Shown: positions 56,568 through 64,000 of the stretch, piece after piece
Layout: each line of letters begins with the position of its first letter
Position numbering within the stretch: position 1 is the stretch's first letter
DNA from: an uncultured Clostridia bacterium
GTDB taxonomy: Bacteria; Bacillota; Clostridia; Oscillospirales; Ruminococcaceae
NCBI GenBank assembly: GCA_947510165.1
Contig: CANNSB010000003.1
Coordinates: 89,762 to 153,761 of the forward strand
DNA: 64,000 nucleotides
Direction of reading: 5' to 3'
Position numbers and translations under genes: made by a program
The notes under the pieces: model-generated
The model's database searches: none
Seen by the model: the letters and a program-made list of their open reading frames with translations, nothing else
What the model was told of the DNA's origin: nothing

Positions 56568-57869
56568 GTGGAAACTCAAAAAAAGCCAGATTTAAATGAT
56601 ATAAATGATACAGAAGAAAAAATTATTTTAAAAGAAGTTTTAAATAATATTTTTTCTAATCTCCAGACTACTACAGGAAAATATATTTCAAATTTACAAA
56701 ATAGAGTTTACGATGAACTTTTATTTGAAGATCTATTTAGTTTATATACAACTATTGCATCCAAAGATGATTATGATTTATCAAATAAATTTTTTTTTCC
56801 TCTGGATAATTCTAAACTTAATGACCCTGTTTTTAATTTAGAAGATATAAAAAATAGTGTTGCTCGTAATAAACCTCATAATATATTTGATGTATATATT
56901 GATTGTAATTATGAAGATTTTTATGATATTATATCTTCGGATAGAGAATTTACAGGCATTATATCTACTGATATTAAGGAATATAAAGCTACATTTATTC
57001 TGAGACAAAATTTTTCATATATTAAAATTGTAGAGGAATTATATAACATATTTATATCAAATTCTGTTGATTGGAAGACTATAAATTTTCCATATATATG
57101 GAGATTTGCTGATGTTGTTATACTTAGATATGATAATATATATGACCATGATGATATAGGAGTAGATTTAAATCAGTCAGAGACTATAAGGTCTATATCA
57201 ATTGATTTTGAAGAATTTTCTTCTATAATTAAATATGGTATGGTGCCACTCTGGAATTTATCATCTAATACCTATACACTTTCTAGTTCTCCCGTCCCTG
57301 TTGGAGAAATAGTTAATTATGAACATAAAATAGATACTTCTCAACTGGAAAATGCTGGAGGTGTTTTATTAGAATTAGGAAACTATGTCATTAGTAATAT
57401 ACGTAGAAATAATTATGATATAGTTGTTTCTATTAAAGAAAGTAAGTTAGACTGGATTTTATATAATGTTGTTTCTAATTCTGTTGGAATTTCTGATTTT
57501 GGATATCCTATATTTTCTAATGCAACAACTGAAAGCTATAGTAATAGTTTTGCAACTATGAAATCAAAAAATATAAAAACAAAAGCAGAATTATTTAAGC
57601 TTGTCAATTCTTATGAACTTGAATCTTTTATTGTATTCGAAGGTTTTGAAATACAACAAAATTATGATTATAGTAGTTTATTTTTAAATTTAAATTATTT
57701 TATTGAAGATAATATTAGAGATATGTCAAGTAAAAATACTATGATTTTAAAATTTATAAAAGTTAAATCTAAGAATAAATTTTATTTTTATGAAGATATT
57801 ATGAATTTTATTGTTTCAGAAATTCAATTATACTTTCCGGAGTTTAAATGTGTAGGTGAAGTAGAGTGA
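56568..57869 (+). CDS. Unrecognised cluster protein, possible baseplate component
   Basis: This 433-residue soluble protein starts at GTG with AAAGGAGG upstream. It has no TM, signal peptide or motif I recognise. The middle contains IWRFADVVILRYDNIYDHDD and a beta-rich stretch around 230-270, and the C-terminus alternates helix and strand. It overlaps the next gene by four bases, so the two are made together, which often means a complex. By position it could be a TssF-like baseplate wedge, but this is inference from context only. Confidence 0.45.
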   Translation: METQKKPDLNDINDTEEKIILKEVLNNIFSNLQTTTGKYISNLQNRVYDELLFEDLFSLYTTIASKDDYDLSNKFFFPLDNSKLNDPVFNLEDIKNSVARNKPHNIFDVYIDCNYEDFYDIISSDREFTGIISTDIKEYKATFILRQNFSYIKIVEELYNIFISNSVDWKTINFPYIWRFADVVILRYDNIYDHDDIGVDLNQSETIRSISIDFEEFSSIIKYGMVPLWNLSSNTYTLSSSPVPVGEIVNYEHKIDTSQLENAGGVLLELGNYVISNIRRNNYDIVVSIKESKLDWILYNVVSNSVGISDFGYPIFSNATTESYSNSFATMKSKNIKTKAELFKLVNSYELESFIVFEGFEIQQNYDYSSLFLNLNYFIEDNIRDMSSKNTMILKFIKVKSKNKFYFYEDIMNFIVSEIQLYFPEFKCVGEVE

Positions 57870-58561
57870 GTTATATTTGGGATATTACTATAAAGTTAAA
57901 AAGAGCAGGAATTGATTTATCAACTATAACTTTTATTCAACCAGAAGTATATAGTCCTTATATGGAAGTTTCTTTAGAAAATTTAAATTATATTGAAGAT
58001 TTAGAAGTTAAAGAAATTGAAGTTAATGCTTTATATAGATTTGAAAATATATTTGAACCTCTTTTACATTTAGACTTTAAAGGATCTAAAGAACTTCAAA
58101 CAGTTGTTTTCAATTTAATATTAAATTTTTTAATTCAATTGGATTTAAAACAAGGACTTTGTATTAGAGAGTTTAGTAAAATTTTTATATCTAAGGAAAT
58201 GGATAGTGGGTTATTTGGTAATGATATAAAAGAAAATATTAAAGTTTTTAATATGGATGAAAAAGATATACTTTTAGATAGTGTATATAATTATTATTCT
58301 ACAAATGTTAATATAAACATTTTTAATGTAATTTTAAAAAATATATTTAAAAATGTTATAACATATTTGGATAAAGAAAAAGAATTTGGAATATTTATTT
58401 ATATTGGAGAAAAACAAACTAATATATATGAAAAAAAACTTGATGTTTTGATTTCTTTATTTTTACCAATATATTTTAAACCATATATATGTTGGGATAA
58501 ACACTTCCCAGTATTAGGTCTTGATAAAACTATGATGATAGAACAAAATGTTTTGTTTTAA
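57866..58561 (+). CDS. Unrecognised cluster protein translationally coupled to the 56568 gene
   Basis: This 231-residue soluble protein starts at a GTG overlapping the previous stop codon. Features are PYMEVSLENLNYIEDLE, a segment EVNALYRFENIFEPLLHLDF and a helical middle (VVFNLILNFLIQLDLKQGLC). No family is recognised. Coupling with the 433-residue protein suggests a stoichiometric partner; a TssG-like baseplate role is only a guess. Confidence 0.45.
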   Translation: MSYIWDITIKLKRAGIDLSTITFIQPEVYSPYMEVSLENLNYIEDLEVKEIEVNALYRFENIFEPLLHLDFKGSKELQTVVFNLILNFLIQLDLKQGLCIREFSKIFISKEMDSGLFGNDIKENIKVFNMDEKDILLDSVYNYYSTNVNINIFNVILKNIFKNVITYLDKEKEFGIFIYIGEKQTNIYEKKLDVLISLFLPIYFKPYICWDKHFPVLGLDKTMMIEQNVLF

Positions 58562-58579
58562 AATTTAGGAGGTGTTGAA

Positions 58580-61216
58580 TTGAATAATAATAGAATAATA
58601 AAAGACTCTTTGACTAGTAATAGAAAATATGAAAAAAAATATTATTTAAAAAAAGATTTAGAACGAATGACAACTTTTCAACTTAGAGAAATTTGCTTTG
58701 AGCAAAAATTAGCTAAAAGTATAATTTCTCCTTTAGATAAAGAAGATTTAATTAGGTTAATAATGCGATATAGAGGATTGAATGAAAATTCTTTAATACG
58801 AGAATTTTCTCAAGAAGGCATAGAAAGAATACAAAATTTTTTAACATCCGTTAGTATGTCCGTTGAATTTAATAAAGATATAAAAGGACCTTCTATTATT
58901 GTTTCATATTATGGATTAAGAATGGATTCTATAGATGATTTTTCCATAACATATAATGAAAAATTTGCTCAAACTAATGCAATATTAGTTAGTTCTGATA
59001 ATAAAATTTGTGGATTATTTAATATTGAAAGATGCAATAATAATAAAGATTATTTATATATAACTAAATCTAATTATTCATTTGTTCAACAATCAGAAAA
59101 TAAAAATTATAATTTATATTTATTTGAAAAATCTACTTCTGAATTTTTATTTAATTTATATTCTGGGTTTGAAGTTTCAGCTCCCAGTCAAATAAAAGTT
59201 TCTTCTATATCTATACTAGATCTGCATGTCAAGCAACCATTTCAAACCAATTCTCCAATTGTAATTGATTTTGGAACTTCTAATACTTCTGCAGGGGCAG
59301 TAATAGATGAAACAATTTTTGCATCTGTAAAACCAGATATAAAATCGGATTTTACAGATGGAGAAATAAATTATGTAACTTTTATTAATGATTCAAATAA
59401 TAAGTATTTAAAAACACCTATAATTCCTAGTGTTATGGGAGTTGTTAAAATACATGATGAGTATAACATTGAATATTCTTATGGATATGAAGCACTTAGA
59501 ATTTCAGATATTAGTTTGATATCTGAAGATTTTTGTATTTTTTATGATATAAAAAGATGGATATCTGATATTAATAAATATGAAGAAATTACTGATAGAT
59601 ATGGAGCAAGGGTGTATGTTTTACGAAAACAACTTATAGCTAGTTATATAAAATATATATTAGAGATATCTGAACAAAGATTTAAATCAAAATTTAGTAG
59701 AATTGTAATGCCTTATCCTATTAAACAAAGAGAACAGTTCGAAGATTTAACATATAATTTATTTGATGAAAATGCTGGAGTATATATTGAGCTTATGATA
59801 GATGAAAGTGTAGCAACTGTTTATAATACTATTGATAATATTATTAAAGATGATAATTATATTGAGGGAGAAGAATATTCTGCATTAGTATTAGATTGTG
59901 GAGGTGGTACTACAAATTTATCTTCTTGTCAATTTTCTATATTGAATGAACGAGTTTCTTATAAAATAGATATTATTTCTTCTTACGAAAATGGAGATTC
60001 TGATTTTGGCGGAAATAATTTAACTTATATTATAATGCAATTTTTAAAAATATCTATTGTAAAATCTTTATATAAAGATACTGATTTATTGGATTTAAAT
60101 GATATTATATCATCTTTTGATGTAGATATTTTTAGATATGTTGATGAAAACAGTACAAAGGATTTATATTTAAAATTAAATGAAGAATATGAAAAAGCAG
60201 ATAAAATAATGCCAACAAAATTTAAAAATTTTGAAAATGAAAGTAAGGATGTATATTTTAGAATAAAAAACAATTTTTATTTTTTATTTCAGCTTGCAGA
60301 AAGAGTTAAGCATGAATTTTTTAATAACCTTAGTACTTTAAAAATAATTTTATGTGATGTAGTTGATAAAAATGAAAATAATACTATTTTTATGGAAATT
60401 GATAGATGGAAATGTTCTTTCATGGAGAATAATATTTTAATTCCTGTAAAAAAATTTAATGATATAATAATAACGTTTTATGAAGTTGGGAATTTAATTA
60501 AGGGTTCAGTATATGGAATTTTCAAAAGATTTTTTGAAAATTTATATGAAGATGACGTTTTAACTGAATTTTCTATTATTAAGCTAACGGGACTTTCGTG
60601 CAAAATAGATTTATTTAAAGATGCTTTAAAAGAATTTGTTCCTGGAAAAATGGTTCAATTTAAGAGGCAAAATAATGATAGATCAAATAGTTTTGAACTT
60701 AAATTAGGTGTTGTAAAAGGTATGTTAAATTATATAAAATCTAAGGAATATGGGTTTTCTAATTTTAGTATAGAAAATAATATTGCTTCGTTACCATATC
60801 TAATATCTGTTGATACTCATACAGGTAATGAAAAAATTCTTATCCATTCATTAGATAAGCATAGAAAAAAAGGGAGTATATCTAGGTCAATGGATAATTT
60901 GACGGTTAAACTATATCTAAAAGATACAGATGAAAATACAAGATGTGAATATGTTTATAGTTGTACCTATGAAGATTTTAATTATATAACTTATGAAGAA
61001 TTAGAAGGTAGTTTAGGAGATATAATAGAGCAACATGATACAGATAGTATTATTGCTGAAGAAGTTAAATTTTTTGTTTGGGCAAATGATGAAAAATGGG
61101 GATTTCACGTTTTACCTATACTTAGATATGAGGGTGAATTAATGTCTGGAAATAATACATTTTTTTCATTTGAAAATGAAACATGGGTTAAAAATTTTTT
61201 TGATGGTCTTAAATAA
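58580..61216 (+). CDS. Hsp70/actin-like ATPase with SAP-like N-terminal domain
   Basis: This 878-residue protein starts at TTG with AGGAGG upstream. Residues 29-66 (MTTFQLREICFEQKLAKSII and LDKEDLIRLIMRYRG) look like a SAP/LEM-type helix-extension-helix. The ATPase fold shows phosphate-1 VIDFGTSNTSAGAV near 228, PSVMGVV, phosphate-2 LDCGGGTTNLSS near 438 and an adenosine-type motif IIKLTGLSCKIDLF near 670. The C-terminal part is beta-rich but not a standard Hsp70 substrate domain. With the J protein at 52157 it forms a plausible dedicated chaperone pair for assembling or recycling the apparatus. GTG or ATG starts elsewhere are not favoured. Confidence 0.8.
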   Translation: MNNNRIIKDSLTSNRKYEKKYYLKKDLERMTTFQLREICFEQKLAKSIISPLDKEDLIRLIMRYRGLNENSLIREFSQEGIERIQNFLTSVSMSVEFNKDIKGPSIIVSYYGLRMDSIDDFSITYNEKFAQTNAILVSSDNKICGLFNIERCNNNKDYLYITKSNYSFVQQSENKNYNLYLFEKSTSEFLFNLYSGFEVSAPSQIKVSSISILDLHVKQPFQTNSPIVIDFGTSNTSAGAVIDETIFASVKPDIKSDFTDGEINYVTFINDSNNKYLKTPIIPSVMGVVKIHDEYNIEYSYGYEALRISDISLISEDFCIFYDIKRWISDINKYEEITDRYGARVYVLRKQLIASYIKYILEISEQRFKSKFSRIVMPYPIKQREQFEDLTYNLFDENAGVYIELMIDESVATVYNTIDNIIKDDNYIEGEEYSALVLDCGGGTTNLSSCQFSILNERVSYKIDIISSYENGDSDFGGNNLTYIIMQFLKISIVKSLYKDTDLLDLNDIISSFDVDIFRYVDENSTKDLYLKLNEEYEKADKIMPTKFKNFENESKDVYFRIKNNFYFLFQLAERVKHEFFNNLSTLKIILCDVVDKNENNTIFMEIDRWKCSFMENNILIPVKKFNDIIITFYEVGNLIKGSVYGIFKRFFENLYEDDVLTEFSIIKLTGLSCKIDLFKDALKEFVPGKMVQFKRQNNDRSNSFELKLGVVKGMLNYIKSKEYGFSNFSIENNIASLPYLISVDTHTGNEKILIHSLDKHRKKGSISRSMDNLTVKLYLKDTDENTRCEYVYSCTYEDFNYITYEELEGSLGDIIEQHDTDSIIAEEVKFFVWANDEKWGFHVLPILRYEGELMSGNNTFFSFENETWVKNFFDGLK

Positions 61217-61233
61217 AAAGAGTAGGTGATTTT

Positions 61234-62016
61234 TTGTTTTCATATAAATATCCTGTTTTTGAGCGTGGAAGAGTATTAAAACTTGAAATGTTAGATTATT
61301 TACGAGATATACCTATAAATTTTATTGATACTTTTTATGGATATTATTCTGATGGGATTATTAATGGATTTAATGTTACAAGTGAAGATAATATAATAAT
61401 AATCTCAAAAGGAATTATTAAATTTAATGGAAAAATGTATGTTTTAAATGAAGATATTAGTGTTTTTTGTGATATTTTAGGAGAAAATTTAGTTTTAAAA
61501 ATACGATTTTATGATACAGATGACACAGAAAAAGATTTTGCTGAATATAAGACAGAAATTCTTTTTGATACAGAATTTGATTTAAGTGAAAATGATATAG
61601 AAATATGTAGATTTGATCTTAGAGAAGGTGCAAAATTAAGATTTGATTATGTTGATTTATACGATATGACTACCCAATATGATACTGTAAATTTGATTAA
61701 TGTATTATATAGTGGATACAATCATCCAACTATATCTCCAAAAATTACTCGTTTTTTTGCTACAGAAGCTTTGAAAGTTGGAATTACAGAATCAATTGAT
61801 ATTTCTTTTTGTATGATGTGTATAAATGGGGATAAACCATTGGATATTGAAGTTATAAAAACTTATATATCCAATAGATTAGGTGTTTCAACTATTCACG
61901 CTGATAACAATCAAATATTTAAATTTATGTGTAAAATATTTGATAATATAAAGAATAATAATAAAGCTTCAGGAAAGCGAAAAGGTTTATCTAATAAGAC
62001 AATTATAGTGGATTAA
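61234..62016 (+). CDS. Putative baseplate/tail-fibre-attachment-like protein
   Basis: This 260-residue protein starts at TTG. The N-terminal 100 residues (YPVFERGRVLKLEMLDYLRD, then YYSDGIINGFNVTSEDNI and IIKFNGKMYVLNEDI) resemble a beta-rich phage baseplate or fibre-attachment module, in which a GF-x-V turn and an NG-K-Y-x-L strand recur. A helical C-terminus ends in a basic tail (KASGKRKGLSNKT). I recall similar proteins in clostridia carrying unhelpful names. The structural role is inferred from shape and neighbours. Confidence 0.45.
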   Translation: MFSYKYPVFERGRVLKLEMLDYLRDIPINFIDTFYGYYSDGIINGFNVTSEDNIIIISKGIIKFNGKMYVLNEDISVFCDILGENLVLKIRFYDTDDTEKDFAEYKTEILFDTEFDLSENDIEICRFDLREGAKLRFDYVDLYDMTTQYDTVNLINVLYSGYNHPTISPKITRFFATEALKVGITESIDISFCMMCINGDKPLDIEVIKTYISNRLGVSTIHADNNQIFKFMCKIFDNIKNNNKASGKRKGLSNKTIIVD

Positions 62017-62046
62017 ATTTAATAAAATTAGGAAGGAGGGTCTTTT

Positions 62047-63156
62047 TTGATTAATTCAGACATTGTTAAGGTTTTTATTGATAAACATTGGAATAAAAAA
62101 GAGAAGCAAGTTTTAGAAAACGTTAAAAATTATATAATAGAAAATAGAATTGAATTGTCTAAAAAATTTTCTGATATCTTAAAAGAACTTTTTTTAAAGA
62201 TAATTGATGGTCAAAATAACCAAACTTTTTCTAGCTTGAAATATATAGATTGTTGTTTTTTATATACTAGCATATATGAGAAAAATCCTATTTTTCGCAT
62301 ATATGCATATGATGTTGACACTGTTGATAAATCTAGTGATTTATATGTAGATTATAATTGTTCATGGTTACTAAATGAGTTTAATGATATTGTTGAACTT
62401 TTTATAAGAGAAAAAAATAAATATAATATTATGTTAACATCTTCTATTATTGAAGTAATTAGAAGACTTTCTATTCCAAAATTTGTTTATTCTTTTTATT
62501 GTTTTATGAAATATTCAATTAGAAATATTTTTTATTTTGAAGAGTTAGAGTTAATAAATAAAGAAGAAAAAGTTGATATATTTTGCGGAGAATATTTAAA
62601 AAACACTTTTAATGTTTATAGAATTTATGAAAAAAGTGATCTTATAAATATTAAAATGAAAAACATTAAAAATATTGAAAATAATAAATCTCTTTTTGGT
62701 GTATTTAATAAAATGTTGATATCTAATATTGATTTTTCTAATATCGATTTAAGGTTTTCAAGATTTAATAAATGTGTTTTTAATAACTGTACATTTTCTA
62801 ACAATGAATTAGATGACGTAGAATTTATTCAATGTCAAATTTCTAGTACAAATTTTTCAGATGTTAAAATGTATGGAATTTCTTTTTCTAAATGTGTTAT
62901 TCAAGATTCAATTTTTTATAATATAAATTATAATGAAAATTATCTTGATAAAAATGTTACAAAATTAACTTTTAAAGATGCTACTTTTGAAATGTGTGCT
63001 TTAAAATCCACTATTTTTGAAAATGTTTCTTTTCCTAATGCTAAATTTGAAAATTCAGCAATGAATGATGTTAAAATTCTTAATTCAGATTTAACTGATT
63101 CTGGAATCGATAATATGGCAACAGTTAATTTAGATCTGCATAATACACAACTTTAA
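62047..63156 (+). CDS. Pentapeptide-repeat protein
   Basis: This 369-residue protein starts at TTG with GGAAGGAGGG upstream. An N-terminal helical domain (1-215) is followed by about 25 pentapeptide repeats (A/N-x-L/F-x-x pattern; FSNIDLRFSRFNKCVFNNCT and later FENVSFPNAKFENSAMND) that should fold into a right-handed beta-helix. One interruption occurs near 296-310. Pentapeptide proteins occur as structural spikes, effectors or DNA mimics. Position between the baseplate-like and Imm11-like genes makes an effector or delivery role possible. Confidence 0.8.
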   Translation: MINSDIVKVFIDKHWNKKEKQVLENVKNYIIENRIELSKKFSDILKELFLKIIDGQNNQTFSSLKYIDCCFLYTSIYEKNPIFRIYAYDVDTVDKSSDLYVDYNCSWLLNEFNDIVELFIREKNKYNIMLTSSIIEVIRRLSIPKFVYSFYCFMKYSIRNIFYFEELELINKEEKVDIFCGEYLKNTFNVYRIYEKSDLINIKMKNIKNIENNKSLFGVFNKMLISNIDFSNIDLRFSRFNKCVFNNCTFSNNELDDVEFIQCQISSTNFSDVKMYGISFSKCVIQDSIFYNINYNENYLDKNVTKLTFKDATFEMCALKSTIFENVSFPNAKFENSAMNDVKILNSDLTDSGIDNMATVNLDLHNTQL

Positions 63157-63175
63157 AAATATTAGGAGGTATTTT

Positions 63176-63694
63176 GTGGATTATTACATATTAAATATAA
63201 GTTCAGATGTAAAAAAGACAATAAAGTCACATGATTGTAGTAATATATTTAAAGGGAAAATTCTTACTTTAGATAATCTAGATGGTTTAGATTATTTAAG
63301 AGCTGCAAAATATACTAAAGATAAAAATACAGAAGAGAGCGATATTATTGTAAATCCTATATATATGATATCAAATAAATTTAAAAATTTAATTAAAGAG
63401 TATTATATAGAATTTGAAACTATCGCTATTCAATTTTTAGATCAAAATAATGAAACTCTTTTATATTGGGTTCCAGCAGTAGAAGATCTTGATTGTATTT
63501 CTGATAGAGCTATTTTTAATCCTGATAAGACGATTAAAGAGTTATATATTGATAGAACAAAAATACAAGATAAAAAGATATTTAAGATAAAAAATGTTTT
63601 AGAACCTTTTCTTATAGTTGATTTATATATTGCAGAAAAGATACTACAATCAGATTTATATGGAGTATTATTAAGAAAGGTAAGGGTAGTTTAA
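63176..63694 (+). CDS. Imm11/DUF1629-like protein, possible immunity or adaptor
   Basis: This 172-residue protein starts at GTG with TAGGAGG upstream. The C-terminal half (SDRAIFNPDKTIKELYIDRT, KIFKIKNVLEPFLIVDLYIA, LQSDLYGVLLRKV) resembles the DUF1629/Imm11 family found next to polymorphic toxins. No signal peptide or TM is present. If correct, it could protect the cell from an effector encoded by the preceding pentapeptide gene or beyond the window. A similar fold may also serve as an effector adaptor. The assignment is from pattern memory only. Confidence 0.5.
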   Translation: MDYYILNISSDVKKTIKSHDCSNIFKGKILTLDNLDGLDYLRAAKYTKDKNTEESDIIVNPIYMISNKFKNLIKEYYIEFETIAIQFLDQNNETLLYWVPAVEDLDCISDRAIFNPDKTIKELYIDRTKIQDKKIFKIKNVLEPFLIVDLYIAEKILQSDLYGVLLRKVRVV

Positions 63695-63695
63695 G

Positions 63696-64000
63696 ATGGA
63701 CGAGTTAAAAAAAGATAAAGATAAAGATTATAACTTAGATGAATCAACTCCGTCTGACTCAGTAGATGGTTCGGAATCTGGGGAAATTCCGCAAGAACCA
63801 ACAGGATTACCTCCAGACACAGAAGAAACAACAGTTTATGGAGAAGATGTAGCTGAAGAAGAGTCTGTTGATGATGGATTAGAGGAAGAAGAAATTCCAG
63901 AAGAACCAACACAACCAGCTCCAGATACAGAAGAAACAACAGTTGATGGAGAAGATGTAGCTGAAGAAGAGTCTGTTGATGATGGATTAGAGGAAGAAGA
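63696..64000 (+). CDS. Glu-rich tandem-repeat protein (cut by window end)
   Basis: An ATG one base after the preceding stop codon opens a frame that runs off the window (at least 101 residues). A Lys/Asp N-terminus is followed by a very acidic, Pro-containing 36-residue repeat, two copies of which are seen (residues 30-65 and 66-101). The segment DTEETTV is conserved in both. It is likely disordered. Similar acidic Pro/Glu spacers occur in linker regions of large secreted or effector proteins, so a bigger domain may follow outside the window. Confidence 0.75.
   Translation, partial: MDELKKDKDKDYNLDESTPSDSVDGSESGEIPQEPTGLPPDTEETTVYGEDVAEEESVDDGLEEEEIPEEPTQPAPDTEETTVDGEDVAEEESVDDGLEEE
63783..63998 (+). 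repeat. Two 108-bp tandem coding repeats
   Basis: Units 63783-63890 and 63891-63998 are nearly identical at the base level; differences cluster in the first 30 bases and one codon (TAT versus GAT). The array may continue past the window. High identity implies recent duplication and probable length variation between strains. Confidence 0.9.

Noticed and set aside
63691-63939. Minus-strand frame over the Glu-rich repeats
   Set aside because: The Leu-rich frame is the antisense of GAA/GAG repeats; the plus frame has a coupled start.

Overview
The window is a strongly AT-rich chromosomal segment of a low-GC Gram-positive bacterium, most likely a member of the Clostridia. The evidence is gene order. 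It carries infC-rpmI-rplT with an AUU-initiated infC, dprA-topA-trmFO, plsX-rnc-smc-ftsY, and rdgB-yhbY-nadD-yqeK-LCP-rsfS-leuS. It also has AGGAGG-type ribosome binding sites, frequent TTG/GTG starts and recurrent extended -10 promoters reading TGATATAAT. No tRNA, rRNA, CRISPR array, insertion sequence or integrase was seen.

Layout. 1-1060 (minus): fructose PTS genes (fruK and the start of fruA). 1333-5385: a MATE exporter, two orphan membrane proteins, a repeat-rich lipoprotein, and a gene-free stretch with DnaA-box-like motifs. 5529-25567 (plus): a long housekeeping block covering DNA repair, translation, lipid synthesis, chromosome segregation, NAD synthesis and ribosome silencing, ending in leuS. 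25625-29344 (minus): response regulator, sensor kinase and HtrA protease. 29519-39007: ychF; a minus-strand set (pgi, hotdog thioesterase, UvrD-like helicase, NhaC antiporter); then prmA, an amidohydrolase and hpf. 39095-44977: an rRNA methyltransferase and a small chemotaxis set (MCP and CheW on minus, CheA and CheW on plus). 45014-49017: a NUDIX hydrolase, Tex and two single-TM orphans.

The most unusual region is 49087-64000. It is a one-directional gene cluster of more than 14.7 kb with its own promoter that continues past the window end. It begins with a 721-residue protein resembling a contractile-tail sheath and a 150-residue protein resembling an Hcp/tail-tube subunit. Next come a J-domain protein, two FHA proteins (one membrane-anchored, one with a zinc ribbon) and two tandem PP2C-like proteins that look catalytically degenerate. 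After these are two unrecognised proteins, a large Hsp70/actin-like ATPase with a SAP-like N-terminus, a possible baseplate protein, a pentapeptide-repeat protein, an Imm11/DUF1629-like protein and a Glu-rich tandem-repeat protein cut by the window end. My reading is a contractile injection (T6SS-like) apparatus in a Gram-positive host, with its own chaperone pair and FHA/PP2C-type control. The sheath and tube assignments rest on reading the sequence, not on a database search.

A second striking feature is that all five convergent gene junctions carry long perfect inverted repeats (arms 23-41 bp). At least one stop codon lies inside an arm each time, so the repeats act as shared bidirectional terminators.
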